DNA of 64,000 nt, taken from positions 25,886-89,885 of the forward strand of contig NZ_SSWH01000012.1 in assembly GCF_004803505.1 (NCBI RefSeq), in the 5' to 3' direction. Under the pieces are notes generated by a model. It was not told where the DNA came from. It saw nothing but the letters and a program-made list of their open reading frames with translations, and ran no database searches. The position numbers were made by a program, and so were the translations under genes. Each line of letters starts with the position of its first letter. The stretch's first letter is position 1. The stretch is from Arthrobacter echini (GTDB lineage Bacteria; Actinomycetota; Actinomycetes; Actinomycetales; Micrococcaceae). Below, piece by piece: positions 8,802 through 17,599 of this stretch.

Positions 8802-9710
8802 ATGGATTCTCTCGCCGCAGCACCCGGCACCGGACCGGCGACCTCGCCCCTGCCCGTCATCCGCACGGTACGCGCCCCCCGGACCACCGCCGATCTGCCT
8901 GCGGACCGCGCCCTGGTCCTGGGGATCCTCAACGTGACGCCGGACTCGTTCAGCGACGGTGGCGATCACGCGACCACCGACGACGCCGTCGCGCACGGGT
9001 TGCGCCTGCACTACGGCGGCGCCGATATCATCGACGTGGGTGGCGAGTCGACGCGACCCCACGCGGACGAGGTACCCCTCGAGGAGGAACTGGCGCGCGT
9101 GCTGCCCGTGGTGCGGGCGCTCGTCAGTGCTGGAGCGCTCGTCAGCATCGACACGCGCCACGCGGAGACGGCCCGGCAGGCACTCGACGCCGGAGCGGGA
9201 ATCGTCAACGACATCTCGGGGGACGGGTACGACCCGGACATGCCCGCACTCGTCGCCGAACGGCAGGTGCCCTACATCCTGACGCATCGCAGGGGTACCG
9301 CGAAGACCATGGACGGCATGGCGCAGTACGGGGACGTGGTGGCCGAGGTCGCCGCGGAACTCACCTCCCTGCGCGACCGGTTCGTCGAGGCCGGCGTCGA
9401 CGCCGGGCAGATCATCCTCGATCCGGGAATCGGGTTCGCCAAGACCGACGAGCACAACTGGGAGATCCTGCGCAATCTCGACGTGTTCCTCGGTCTGGGG
9501 CACCGGGTCCTCGTCGGTGCCTCCCGCAAGCGCTTCCTCGGCACCCTCCTCGCCAGCGCCGGCAGGACCGCCGCGCCCGCCGAGCGCGACCACGCATCCC
9601 TCGCCGTCGCCACCCTCGCGGCGGCCTCCGGCGCCTGGGGTGTGCGTGTCCACGATCCGCAGGCAGCGCTCGACGCCGTGAAGGTCGCAGCCGCCGTGGG
9701 CGTGCGGTGA
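8802..9710 (+). CDS. folP: Dihydropteroate synthase
   Basis: Condenses 6-hydroxymethyl-dihydropterin pyrophosphate with p-aminobenzoate to give dihydropteroate; the target of sulfonamides. The 302-residue protein shows the family signatures ILNVTPDSFSDGG (about residues 43-55) and DIIDVGGEST (about 71-80), the pterin-site DPGIGFAK, and the C-terminal GASRKRFLG loop. Its N-terminal 35 residues are a variable extension. The stop overlaps the folB start by three bases, so translation is probably coupled. Confidence 0.95.
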   Translation: MDSLAAAPGTGPATSPLPVIRTVRAPRTTADLPADRALVLGILNVTPDSFSDGGDHATTDDAVAHGLRLHYGGADIIDVGGESTRPHADEVPLEEELARVLPVVRALVSAGALVSIDTRHAETARQALDAGAGIVNDISGDGYDPDMPALVAERQVPYILTHRRGTAKTMDGMAQYGDVVAEVAAELTSLRDRFVEAGVDAGQIILDPGIGFAKTDEHNWEILRNLDVFLGLGHRVLVGASRKRFLGTLLASAGRTAAPAERDHASLAVATLAAASGAWGVRVHDPQAALDAVKVAAAVGVR

Positions 9711-10123
9711 CCGACCGGGGAACTGCGGACGAGCCCGGACGGCCGGGCTCGCCGTCGGGCCGGCTCGACACCGTGGTCCTGCAGGGCATCACGGCCAAGG
9801 GCCACCACGGCGTCTTCGCGCAGGAGCGCCGCGACGGGCAACCCTTCGTGGTCGACCTCGTGCTCCACCTCGAGCTGCAGCCCGCAGGCACCAGCGACGA
9901 TCTCTCGCGCACGGCCCACTACGGCGAGCTCGCGCAGCGCGTCCATGACATCATCGGCGGCGAACCCTTCGAGCTGATCGAAGCACTGGCAGAGACCATC
10001 GCCACGGACGTCCTCGGCGGCTTCCCCGTGGAGTCCGTCGACGTGACGGTCCACAAACCGCGTGCGCCGATCCCGGTTCCCTTCGGTGACGTGGCCGTGA
10101 CGGTGCGCAGGAGCCGGCCATGA
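9707..10123 (+). CDS. folB: Dihydroneopterin aldolase
   Basis: Splits dihydroneopterin to 6-hydroxymethyl-dihydropterin and glycolaldehyde. The 138-residue protein has the family pattern LQGITAKGHHGVFAQERRDGQ, the conserved LIEALAETIA helix with the catalytic-site Glu, and VDVTVHKPRAPIPVPF near the end. The GTG start at 9707 lies within the folP stop (GTGA overlap), and its own stop overlaps folK by four bases. The first 20 residues are a non-conserved extension. Confidence 0.94.
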   Translation: MTDRGTADEPGRPGSPSGRLDTVVLQGITAKGHHGVFAQERRDGQPFVVDLVLHLELQPAGTSDDLSRTAHYGELAQRVHDIIGGEPFELIEALAETIATDVLGGFPVESVDVTVHKPRAPIPVPFGDVAVTVRRSRP

Positions 10124-10614
10124 GCGAACAGGTGCACTCCGTGCTGGCACTCGGGAGCAATCTGGGCGAGAGCAGGGACACACTGGTGAGCGCCGTCGAG
10201 GATCTCGTGGAGCCCGACGAGGTCCGTCTGCATGCCCTCTCGCCCGTGGTGCGGACCAGGGCGGTCGGTGGTCCCGAGCAGCCCGACTACCTGAACATGG
10301 TGATCGAGGTGGAGACGAGCCTCGGCCCGTTCGAGCTGCTGGCGCACTGCCAGGGGGTCGAGGAGAAACACCGGCGACGGCGCACCGTGCGCTGGGGGCC
10401 CAGGACACTCGACGTGGACATCATCACCTACGGTTCCTGGACCTCGGACGACGACGTCCTTACTGTCCCGCACCCACGTGCCGCTTCCCGCGCCTTTGTC
10501 CTGCAGCCCTGGGCATGGATGGACCCCCGGGCACGACTGGCAGGTCGACCCGTCAGCGAGCTTGCCGCCCGGGCCCCGGATCTTCCGGGCCTGACACTCC
10601 TCGAGGAGGACTAG
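10120..10614 (+). CDS. folK: 6-hydroxymethyl-7,8-dihydropterin pyrophosphokinase
   Basis: Transfers pyrophosphate from ATP to hydroxymethyl-dihydropterin, feeding FolP. The 164-residue protein starts at an ATGA overlap with folB. Family motifs are the N-terminal LALGSNLGESRD, the middle GPEQPDYLNMVI segment, and WGPRTLDVDIITYG followed by VPHPRAASRAFVLQPW. The cluster order folE, folP, folB, folK is complete here; folC and pabAB are not in the window. Confidence 0.95.
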   Translation: MSEQVHSVLALGSNLGESRDTLVSAVEDLVEPDEVRLHALSPVVRTRAVGGPEQPDYLNMVIEVETSLGPFELLAHCQGVEEKHRRRRTVRWGPRTLDVDIITYGSWTSDDDVLTVPHPRAASRAFVLQPWAWMDPRARLAGRPVSELAARAPDLPGLTLLEED

Positions 10615-10620
10615 GACGCG

Positions 10621-11103
10621 GTGAGCTCTCTTCGCTTCCGCTGGCTCGGCCTGGTGTCCCTGATGGCAGGGCTGCTCGGGTGGCTGGCGAACTGGCTGGC
10701 AACGCGCAACGGCTACGGAGCGCCCACCCTGCCACTGACCTCCCTCGTGACCACCGCGGTGATCATCGCCATCACCCTGGTGTTCGGTGGCAGGGTGCTC
10801 CGGTGGAACAACGGCAGCCGGGACCGTCCGCTGGATCCGATCCTGGCGGCACGGACGCTCGTGCTGGCGCAGGCCTGCGCCTACGCGGGTGCGGTGAGCC
10901 TCGGGTGGCACGCGGGGATCTTCGTGGATCAGCTGGCGCTTCTGGCGGTCCGCTCCACCACCGCACCGCTGTGGGGGTCGATTGCACTGATGGTGGGCGG
11001 CATGGTGATGATTATGGTGGGGCTGGTCGTCGAGAACTTCTGCCGACTTCCGCCCGACGACGACACAGGTGCCATGAGCCGGGACGAGGGGGAGTATGCG
11101 TAG
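10621..11103 (+). CDS. DUF3180 family membrane protein
   Basis: A 160-residue protein with four predicted membrane segments (about 8-28, 40-58, 80-100 and 118-140) and a short acidic C-terminal tail. It matches the actinobacterial DUF3180 family, found downstream of folK in many Actinobacteria. Its function is not established. The GTG at 10621 follows folK by six bases, and its end overlaps the next gene by eight bases, so it belongs to the same transcription unit. Confidence 0.8.
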   Translation: MSSLRFRWLGLVSLMAGLLGWLANWLATRNGYGAPTLPLTSLVTTAVIIAITLVFGGRVLRWNNGSRDRPLDPILAARTLVLAQACAYAGAVSLGWHAGIFVDQLALLAVRSTTAPLWGSIALMVGGMVMIMVGLVVENFCRLPPDDDTGAMSRDEGEYA

Positions 11104-11611
11104 CGAACCGATCGACCCGTCCGGGCTCGAGTGGTCCAGGGTCTCCCCGAAGTACCTGAGGGTCAGGGTCCTCGGCTGGCTGCTGGGCTCGCTGATCTGG
11201 CTGGTCATCGCGAGCGTGCCGCTGGTGCTGCGCCTGACCGGAGTGTGGGAACCCTTCCCGCCCGGATGGCTCGCCTGGTCGCTTCCCGCGCTCGTCCTCG
11301 TGATCGCGCTCTGGCGCGGGGTGCTGCTGCCGCGACAGGTCGCGGCCATCGGCTACGCCGAGCGCGACGACGACCTCCTCGTCCGCCAGGGGGTCTTCTT
11401 CCAGCGCACCATGGTGGTGCCCTACGGGCGCATGCAGTACGTGGACATCGCCGTCGGACCACTGCAGCGCGCATTCGGCATCTGCACGCTCAAGCTGCAT
11501 ACCGCCTCTCCGGCCACCAACGCCCTGATCCCCGGCCTGCCCACCGAGGAGGGCACCAGGCTGCGCGAGCAACTCTCCGCACGCGGAGAATCCAGGCTGG
11601 CCGGGCTGTGA
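11096..11611 (+). CDS. bPH_2 domain membrane protein, YdbS-like
   Basis: A 171-residue protein with two N-terminal membrane segments (about 25-45 and 54-72) followed by a bacterial pleckstrin-homology-like domain (bPH_2), recognisable from the pattern RQGVFFQRTMVVPYGRMQYV and the following IAVGPLQRAFGICTLKLHTA. It pairs with the larger bPH_2 protein that starts inside its stop codon, as in the Bacillus ydbS-ydbT pair. The pair is thought to act at the membrane, possibly in envelope homeostasis, but its biochemical role is not known. Confidence 0.82.
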   Translation: MRSEPIDPSGLEWSRVSPKYLRVRVLGWLLGSLIWLVIASVPLVLRLTGVWEPFPPGWLAWSLPALVLVIALWRGVLLPRQVAAIGYAERDDDLLVRQGVFFQRTMVVPYGRMQYVDIAVGPLQRAFGICTLKLHTASPATNALIPGLPTEEGTRLREQLSARGESRLAGL

Positions 11612-13218
11612 CGGAGCCCGCAGGACCCTCGCCACAGGACCCGGACCTCACGGCTGCGGGGCCGGTGGTGAACGACCGACAGGGTCAGGGATCAGCGCCG
11701 CAGCGCGCCCCGGACGCCGTTGATTCATGGCGGCGAGTGCACTTCATCTCCCCGCTGGTCCGCGGCTGGATAGCCCTCGTGGCCATCCTGTACTTCGTGG
11801 GACGCGAATGGCTCGAGGGGCTCTTCGACCCGGGGACGAGGGGCCGCGGCCCGCTGCCCGAGGGTGTGGGACTCCTGCTGGCCGCGGCCGTGCTGCTCGG
11901 CATCGTGCTCCTCGTCGCGGCGGCCTTCTTCGTCTCCTGGTACTTCACCCGCTACCAGGTGACGGATGAGCACGTACGCGTCCACTCGGGTGTGCTCTTC
12001 CGCCAGCAGCGGCAGGCGAGGCTGGACCGGGTCCAGGCCATCGACGTCATCCAGCCGCTGCTCGCCCGCATCTTCGGGCTCGCCGAACTGAAGTTCGAGG
12101 TGGCCGACGCCGGCGAGTCGGCAGTGCGGCTGGCGTTCCTCAAGCTCGACGACGCCACGAGGTTGCGTGCCACCATCCTGGCCAGGGCGGCGGGCGTGGA
12201 GACCGATCCGGAGCATCCGGAGAACATCGTCGAGGCCCCCGAACGGGAGGTCGTGGCACTGAAGCCGGGTCGGGTGATCGGCGCGGCGGTCCTGTCGGGC
12301 TCCACCATCGTGCTCGTCGTGGGGGCGACGTCGGTGTTCGTCCTCGGCGTGGTCCTGGACGCGCCGTTCGTCGCCACCTCCTTCATCCCGCTCGCCATCG
12401 GGGTGGGCGGCGCCTACTGGTCGGCGCTGAGCACGGGCTACAACTTCCGCGCCGCCACCTCGCCGGACGGCATCAGGATGCGCTACGGGTTGCTCGACAC
12501 CAGATCCCAGACCGTGCCGCCGGGGCGCGTGCAGGCGCTCGGCATCGTGCAGTCGCCGCTGTGGCGGACGAAGGGCTGGTACCGCGTCAGCGTCAACGTG
12601 GCGGGCTACGGCCTCGCCGCGTCGAACGACGGACAGGCCCGTGCAACTCTGCTGCCGGTCGGCACGCGGGAGGAGGTGTTGCAGATCCTCGCCCTGGTGC
12701 TGCCCGATCCCGGGACCGAGCGCCCGGTGGAGCTGTTCTCCGCGGGGATGACGGGCAGGGACGACGTCGAGGGCTTCCGCACCACACCGCGTCGCGCACG
12801 CTGGCTCGCGCCCCTGGCCTGGCGCCGGAACGGCTTCGCGGTGACCTCCACGGCACTGCTGATGCGCTCCGGAGTGCTGTGGCGCCAGCTCGTCGTCGTG
12901 CCGCACGAACGCACGCAGTCCCTCTCGATCGAGCAGGGGCCGCTGGACAGACGCTTCCGGGTGTCCAGTCTGCAGTTCCAGACCACACCGGGGCCCGTGA
13001 CGCCGCGGGTCCTCCAGGCGGACTCGGGAACGGCATGGGAACTGTTCCACGGGCAGGCGGCGCGCGCTGCCGAGGCGCGCCGACGAAGCGCACCCGAGCA
13101 GTGGATGAAACCCGTCGTCGAGCCGACGCGATCGAGTGAGCCCGGTGAGACCATGCCCGAGGCGCCGCGCTATGTTCCCGACCAGACCCGGGAAGGAGCC
13201 CCGCATGAGCTCCGCTGA
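11608..13218 (+). CDS. Multi-bPH_2 domain membrane protein, YdbT-like
   Basis: Protein of 536 residues starting at a GTG that overlaps the previous stop. A disordered N-terminus (about 1-40) is followed by two membrane helices, a first bPH_2 domain (VRVHSGVLFRQQRQARLDRVQAIDV), two more helices (about 222-265), a second bPH_2 domain (IRMRYGLLDTRSQTVPPGRVQAL), and a third (LLMRSGVLWRQLVVVPHERTQSL) towards the C-terminus. This architecture fits YdbT-like partners of YdbS. The same frame stays open far upstream, but that extension overlaps the YdbS-like gene and looks non-coding. The last 14 bases overlap the next gene. Confidence 0.82.
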   Translation: MTEPAGPSPQDPDLTAAGPVVNDRQGQGSAPQRAPDAVDSWRRVHFISPLVRGWIALVAILYFVGREWLEGLFDPGTRGRGPLPEGVGLLLAAAVLLGIVLLVAAAFFVSWYFTRYQVTDEHVRVHSGVLFRQQRQARLDRVQAIDVIQPLLARIFGLAELKFEVADAGESAVRLAFLKLDDATRLRATILARAAGVETDPEHPENIVEAPEREVVALKPGRVIGAAVLSGSTIVLVVGATSVFVLGVVLDAPFVATSFIPLAIGVGGAYWSALSTGYNFRAATSPDGIRMRYGLLDTRSQTVPPGRVQALGIVQSPLWRTKGWYRVSVNVAGYGLAASNDGQARATLLPVGTREEVLQILALVLPDPGTERPVELFSAGMTGRDDVEGFRTTPRRARWLAPLAWRRNGFAVTSTALLMRSGVLWRQLVVVPHERTQSLSIEQGPLDRRFRVSSLQFQTTPGPVTPRVLQADSGTAWELFHGQAARAAEARRRSAPEQWMKPVVEPTRSSEPGETMPEAPRYVPDQTREGAPHELR

Positions 13219-14161
13219 TGCGACGCGGCGCCCGGGGCGGCTCGGAGTGGGCGTCATCGGGGCGGGCAGGGTCGGTTCCGTGCTGGGCGCCGCCCTGCGC
13301 TCGGCCGGTCACGCCGTCATCGGTGTCTCGGCGGTGTCGGAGGCGAGCCGGGAGCGTGCCGAGAACCTGCTGCCGGGCGTGCCGGTCCTCGAGATCCCCG
13401 ACATCATCGAACGCGCCGAGCTGGTGCTGCTCAGCGTGCCCGACGACGCCCTCCCGGGGCTGGTCGAGGGGCTTGCGCAACTGAAGGCCTGGCAGGCCGG
13501 GCAGCTCGTGGTGCACACCTCCGGACGCTACGGTATCGGCGTGCTCGGCCCTGCCCGCGCCGCCGGAGCCATCCCGCTGGCCATCCACCCGGTCATGACG
13601 TTCACCGGGCTCAGCCTCGATCTCGGGCGTCTTCCGGACAGCGCGTTCGGGATCACCGCGCCGTCCGCCGTGCTGCCGATCGCCCAGGCGCTGGTGGTGG
13701 AGATGGGAGCCGAGCCGGTGGTGGTCGAGGAGGAATCACGTGTCCTCTACCACGCGGCTCTCGCGCACGCCTCGAACCACCTCGTCACGATCGCCGCCCA
13801 GTCGGCGCAGCTGCTGGCCGATCTCGGCGTCCAGGACCCGGACCGCATGCTCGGACCTCTCATGAAGGCGTCGCTGGAGAACGCACTGGCCGCAGGTGAG
13901 GGCGCCCTGACCGGTCCTGTGGCGCGCGGGGACGCCGGCACCGTCGTCGCTCATCGGGCGGCCCTCGAAGGACACGATGCACCCGACGTCCGGCAGGCGT
14001 ACCTCGGTATGGCCCGGGCAACGGCGGTTCGCGCGCTCGAGCGCGGTATCCTCTCCCCGGCGCAGGGCGAGACGATCCTCGCGGCGCTCGCCGACACGCC
14101 CGGAGGAGGCGGTGCACAGGGCCTCCGGCTCGGTGGTCCGCCGGACGGGTCGTCCTCCTGA
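13205..14161 (+). CDS. Rossmann-fold protein with DUF2520 domain
   Basis: Protein of 318 residues from the ATG at 13205, chosen because GGGAAGGAG lies just upstream. An N-terminal NAD(P)-binding Rossmann motif [10 protein letters not shown] (about residues 15-24) is followed by a region like the NADP oxidoreductase coenzyme F420-dependent fold, and a C-terminal helical DUF2520 domain ([14 protein letters not shown]). The family resembles ketopantoate reductase and pyrroline carboxylate reductase in design. Its place directly before panC, a linkage I recall from many actinobacteria, suggests a reductase role near pantothenate synthesis, but the substrate is unproven. Confidence 0.8.
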   Translation: MSSADATRRPGRLGVGVIGAGRVGSVLGAALRSAGHAVIGVSAVSEASRERAENLLPGVPVLEIPDIIERAELVLLSVPDDALPGLVEGLAQLKAWQAGQLVVHTSGRYGIGVLGPARAAGAIPLAIHPVMTFTGLSLDLGRLPDSAFGITAPSAVLPIAQALVVEMGAEPVVVEEESRVLYHAALAHASNHLVTIAAQSAQLLADLGVQDPDRMLGPLMKASLENALAAGEGALTGPVARGDAGTVVAHRAALEGHDAPDVRQAYLGMARATAVRALERGILSPAQGETILAALADTPGGGGAQGLRLGGPPDGSSS

Positions 14162-14282
14162 TCCCCGACTCGCTCCACGTCCGACTCCGCTGATTCCGGC
14201 AGCACGTCCGCGCCCTGACGGCGCGATCCGGGCTCCACAGACTCCACCGACTCCACCGACTCCACCGCCCCGAAGGATCCCC

Positions 14283-15302
14283 ATGACCGAGACCGGTACC
14301 CCTCCCACTGCAGGTACCACCACCGCAGCCACCTCCACCGCGGGCGTCCCGCGCCTGGTCCCCACCTCCGCGGAGCTCCGCACGGTCACCACCGCACTGC
14401 TGCAGGAGGCCCGGGCGCGTTCCTCGTCCGGCACGGTCTCCCTCGGCCTGGTTCCCACGATGGGCGGCCTGCACGAGGGCCACGCGGCCCTGGCCCGCAC
14501 GGCACGCCGGGCCGACGACGTCGTCGTCGCCTCGATCTTCGTGAATCCGCTGCAGTTCGGTGAGCAGGCCGATCTGGAGCGCTACCCCCGCACGCTCGAC
14601 GCCGACCTCCGGCTGCTCGGGGAGTGCGGCGTCGACGTCGTCTTCGCACCGTCCCTCGAGGAGATGTACCCGGGGGGAGAGCCCCTGGTCCGCGTGAGCG
14701 CCGGCACGATGGGCGAGGTGCTCGAGGGCGCGTCCAGGCCGGGCCACTTCGACGGCGTGCTGACCGTGGTGGCCAAGCTCCTCAATCTCGCCAGGCCCTC
14801 GACGGCGGCGGAGTACCGGGCGTACTTCGGGCGGAAGGACGCCCAGCAGCTCGCCCTCATCCGGCGCATGGTGTTCGATCTCGATGTTCCCGTGGGCATC
14901 GAGGGTGTGCCGACGGTGCGGGACCAGGACGGACTGGCGCTCTCCAGCCGCAACCGCTTCCTGGGAGCGGAGGAACGCCGGTCCGCCCTGGTGCTGCCGC
15001 GCGTGCTGCACGACCTGCACGCTCAGGCGCTGCGCGGTGAACCACTCGACCTCGGGGCAGCGCGGGAGAGGATCAGTGCCGCGGACGGCGTGGACCTGGA
15101 CTATCTCGACGTCGTCGATCCCCTGTCGTTCTCGATGCACGGCAACTCCGCGCACGGCGACAGGGAGCACAGCAACGGGGCGTCGGGCAGCGCCGGGCAC
15201 GGCGAGGGGATGAGTGGACCCGAGCGCTCGCTCGCCGTCGTCGCGGCGCGGGTGGGCGCAGTGCGGCTCATCGACAACATCGACCTGCCGACGCATCGGT
15301 GA
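14283..15302 (+). CDS. panC: Pantothenate synthetase
   Basis: Joins pantoate and beta-alanine with ATP to give pantothenate, the coenzyme A precursor. The ATG at 14283 has AAGGA upstream and gives 339 residues, longer than the usual 280-310. Conserved parts are [10 protein letters not shown] (HIGH-like nucleotide site), [18 protein letters not shown] and [10 protein letters not shown]. Extra length comes from a Thr/Pro-rich N-terminus and a low-complexity His/Gly/Ser insertion at about residues 284-312 between the DYLDVVDP strand and the final [13 protein letters not shown] segment. panB and panD are not in the window. Confidence 0.93.
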   Translation: MTETGTPPTAGTTTAATSTAGVPRLVPTSAELRTVTTALLQEARARSSSGTVSLGLVPTMGGLHEGHAALARTARRADDVVVASIFVNPLQFGEQADLERYPRTLDADLRLLGECGVDVVFAPSLEEMYPGGEPLVRVSAGTMGEVLEGASRPGHFDGVLTVVAKLLNLARPSTAAEYRAYFGRKDAQQLALIRRMVFDLDVPVGIEGVPTVRDQDGLALSSRNRFLGAEERRSALVLPRVLHDLHAQALRGEPLDLGAARERISAADGVDLDYLDVVDPLSFSMHGNSAHGDREHSNGASGSAGHGEGMSGPERSLAVVAARVGAVRLIDNIDLPTHR

Positions 15303-15360
15303 TGCCCGCCGGTCAGCGCCGGGACGGCGCGGCCGGGCCGGCGTCGTAAACTTGTCTTCC

Positions 15361-16863
15361 GTGACCAGTGACCAGACCCTTCCCGTGGACGACCTCAGCG
15401 AGCAGATGCGCTTCCGACTCCAGAAGCGCGAGGCTCTGCTGGATGCCGGGATGGAGCCCTACCCGGTGCGACCGGAGCGGAGCCACTCGCTCGCCCAGGT
15501 CAGGGAGCAGTTCGGGGCGCTCGAGCCGGGGGAGTCGAGCGGACAGCAGGTCGCCGTCGTCGGGCGGGTCGTCTTCATCCGCAACTCGGGCAAGCTGTGC
15601 TTCGCCACCCTCCAGGAGGGCGAGGGCACGAGGCTGCAGGTCATGCTCAGCCTGGCCGAGATCGGCAGCGATTCCCTCGCGGCGTGGAAGTCCCTGGCGG
15701 ACCTCGGGGACCACGTGGCGGTCCACGGCGAGGTCATCAGTTCGCGTCGGGGTGAGCTCTCCGTCATGGCCGATGCATGGACCATGGCGTCGAAGGCCCT
15801 GCGCCCCCTGCCGACCCTCCACGCGGGCGTCAACGATCAGACGCGCGTGCGCCAGCGCTACGTCGATCTCATGGTGCGGGAGGAAGCGCGCCAGATGGTC
15901 CGCACGCGCGCCGCCATCACCCGCACACTGCGCGAGACGCTCGAGCGGCACGGATACATCGAGGTGGAGACCCCCGTGCTCCAGCTCGTCCACGGCGGGG
16001 CGACCGCGCGGCCCTTCGAGACGCACCTGAACGCGTTCGACCAGAAGATGACCCTGAGGATCGCGCTCGAGCTGTATCTCAAGCGTGCCGTCGTGGGCGG
16101 GATCGACCGCGTGTACGAGATCGGGCGGATCTTCCGCAACGAGGGAGTCGACTCGACGCACAGTCCCGAATTCACGATGCTCGAGAGCTACGAGGCCTAT
16201 GCCGACCAGTTCGTGATGGCGGAGCGGATGCAGGAGATGATCCTCGCGTGCGCCGACCTGCTGGGCTCGCGATCCATCGAGACGGAGCAGGGCACCATCG
16301 AGCTCGACGGCGAATGGGCATGGCTCGGCGTCTACCCCGGCCTGTCCGCGCAGGTGGGCCAGCAGGTCACTCCGGAGACCGACGCCCAGGAGCTCCGCTC
16401 GATCGCCGAGCGCCACGAGGTTCCGCTCGATCCCGCGTGGGGAGCGGAGAAGATCGTGCTCGAGCTCTTCTCGGAGATCGTCGAACCCACCCTGATCCAG
16501 CCCACCTTCGTCTACGACTACCCCCCGGCAGCACAGCCGCTCGCCCGTCCGCACAGGGAGCACCCGGGACTCATCGAGGCGTGGGATCTGGTCATCGGGG
16601 GGATGGAACGCGGCACGGCCTTCTCGGAGCTCATCGATCCGGTCATTCAGCGCGAACGCCTCACCATTCAATCCCGCCGTGCCGCAGCGGGCGATCACGA
16701 AGCGATGGAACTCGACGAGGATTTCCTCAGGGCGCTCGAATACGGCGCACCGCCCATGGGCGGTATCGGTCTCGGCATAGACCGTCTTGTGATGCTTTTC
16801 ACGAACGTCGGAATTAGGGAAACGATTCTCTTCCCCATTCTCAGGCCCGAGGGAGGGCAGTAG
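15361..16863 (+). CDS. lysS: Lysyl-tRNA synthetase, class II
   Basis: Charges tRNA-Lys with lysine. Protein of 500 residues from the GTG at 15361, with an N-terminal OB-fold anticodon-binding domain (about 60-165) and a class II catalytic core. Motif 2 includes FRNEGVDSTHSPEFTMLE and motif 3 includes GGIGLGIDRLVML near the C-terminus. There is little leader between panC and the start. A cognate tRNA-Lys(TTT) gene lies at 36.2 kb. A small membrane-protein gene starts three bases after the stop. Confidence 0.96.
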   Translation: MTSDQTLPVDDLSEQMRFRLQKREALLDAGMEPYPVRPERSHSLAQVREQFGALEPGESSGQQVAVVGRVVFIRNSGKLCFATLQEGEGTRLQVMLSLAEIGSDSLAAWKSLADLGDHVAVHGEVISSRRGELSVMADAWTMASKALRPLPTLHAGVNDQTRVRQRYVDLMVREEARQMVRTRAAITRTLRETLERHGYIEVETPVLQLVHGGATARPFETHLNAFDQKMTLRIALELYLKRAVVGGIDRVYEIGRIFRNEGVDSTHSPEFTMLESYEAYADQFVMAERMQEMILACADLLGSRSIETEQGTIELDGEWAWLGVYPGLSAQVGQQVTPETDAQELRSIAERHEVPLDPAWGAEKIVLELFSEIVEPTLIQPTFVYDYPPAAQPLARPHREHPGLIEAWDLVIGGMERGTAFSELIDPVIQRERLTIQSRRAAAGDHEAMELDEDFLRALEYGAPPMGGIGLGIDRLVMLFTNVGIRETILFPILRPEGGQ

Positions 16864-16865
16864 GG

Positions 16866-17078
16866 GTGGAATATGTGGCGGTCCTGCTCCCTTCGGCCGT
16901 TCTCGCCGTTCTTTTCTACTTCGTCATCAGGGCGATCTTCAATGCCGATCGTTCCGAGCGCGAGGCGATGAGGCACGCCGAGATGATGCAGGACGAGCAG
17001 GAGGCCCGCGACCGGGCGAGCGGGCGCGACAATAACGACGGCGGCAGAATGGACCCGGATAAGAATGGTCGTCTTTGA
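16866..17078 (+). CDS. Small single-pass membrane protein, unknown function
   Basis: Seventy residues from a GTG start: one hydrophobic segment (about 3-25) followed by a highly charged cytoplasmic tail with many Arg, Glu, Asp and Asn residues (EREAMRHAEMMQDEQEARDR). It directly follows lysS and precedes lsr2, a position I recall for similar small genes in Arthrobacter. The pattern (one helix, long charged helix) suggests a membrane-anchored adaptor or topology factor, but no function is assigned. Confidence 0.65.
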   Translation: MEYVAVLLPSAVLAVLFYFVIRAIFNADRSEREAMRHAEMMQDEQEARDRASGRDNNDGGRMDPDKNGRL

Positions 17079-17086
17079 CCTGACCG

Positions 17087-17107
17087 AATGAGTACTTCAT
17101 ACTCATT
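17087..17107. promoter_or_regulatory. 21-bp palindrome upstream of lsr2
   Basis: AATGAGTA (17087-17094), five bases, then TACTCATT (17100-17107) form a perfect 8-bp inverted repeat in an AT-rich island 41 bases before the lsr2 start. Position and symmetry fit an operator for a dimeric regulator, possibly autoregulation or nucleoid-protein feedback. Confidence 0.5.
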
Positions 17108-17147
17108 TACGGGGGTACTGATTTTCAGGGACCATTAGGAGTGCATT

Positions 17148-17477
17148 ATGGCGCAGAAGGTAAAAATCATTCTCATCGATGACCTCGACGAAGGAGAAGC
17201 CGACGAGACGGTTCGGTTCGGCCTCGACGGAGTGCAGTACGAAATCGATCTTTCGCAGCAGCACGCCTCCGAACTCAGGGAAGCTCTCTCGGAATACGTG
17301 AATGCCGCACGCCGCAGCACCCAGGGCAAGCAGCAGCGCTCCAGTGCGCCGTCGTCCTCACGCAACCAGGAGGCAGCACAGATCCGCGAATGGGCGAAGG
17401 AGAACGGCTACAACGTCTCCTCCCGGGGCCGGGTCAACAGCGAGATCGTCGAGGCGTACCGAGCAGCACAGCGCTGA
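17148..17477 (+). CDS. lsr2: Lsr2 family nucleoid-associated protein
   Basis: DNA-bridging xenogeneic silencer of 109 residues that binds AT-rich DNA and represses acquired genes. The N-terminal dimerisation domain (about 1-60) starts MAQKVKIILIDDLDEGEADET. The C-terminal DNA-binding domain (about 75-109) has REWAKENGYNVSSRGRVNSE, whose RGR is the AT-hook-like clamp. AGGAG lies just before the ATG. Its own leader is unusually AT-rich for this window and contains a palindrome. Confidence 0.95.
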   Translation: MAQKVKIILIDDLDEGEADETVRFGLDGVQYEIDLSQQHASELREALSEYVNAARRSTQGKQQRSSAPSSSRNQEAAQIREWAKENGYNVSSRGRVNSEIVEAYRAAQR

Positions 17478-17518
17478 CGCCCTCGGCAGGCGCCGGGGCA
17501 CCGGTAGGCTCCGGCGTT

Positions 17519-17536
17519 TTCTCGCCTGTGGCGAAC
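17519..17536 (+). promoter_or_regulatory. ClgR-box-like site upstream of clpC
   Basis: TTCTCGCCTGTGGCGAAC has the CGC-N5-GCG core with flanking A/T positions of the actinobacterial ClgR operator as I recall it from Corynebacterium, with one mismatch. It lies 64 bases before the clpC start, and a possible -10 hexamer TAGCAT follows at 17564-17569. ClgR activates clp genes in several actinobacteria, so position and gene agree. Confidence 0.55.
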
Positions 17537-17599
17537 ACGCCCCCAAAGCACGTGCGGTGCCCGTAGCATCGAATTACACGTTAGCTAGGAGTGTGTCTG

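Noticed and set aside
11131..11607. Upstream extension of the YdbT-like gene
   Set aside because: The frame is open but overlaps the whole YdbS-like gene; the GTG at 11608 overlapping the previous stop is the natural start.
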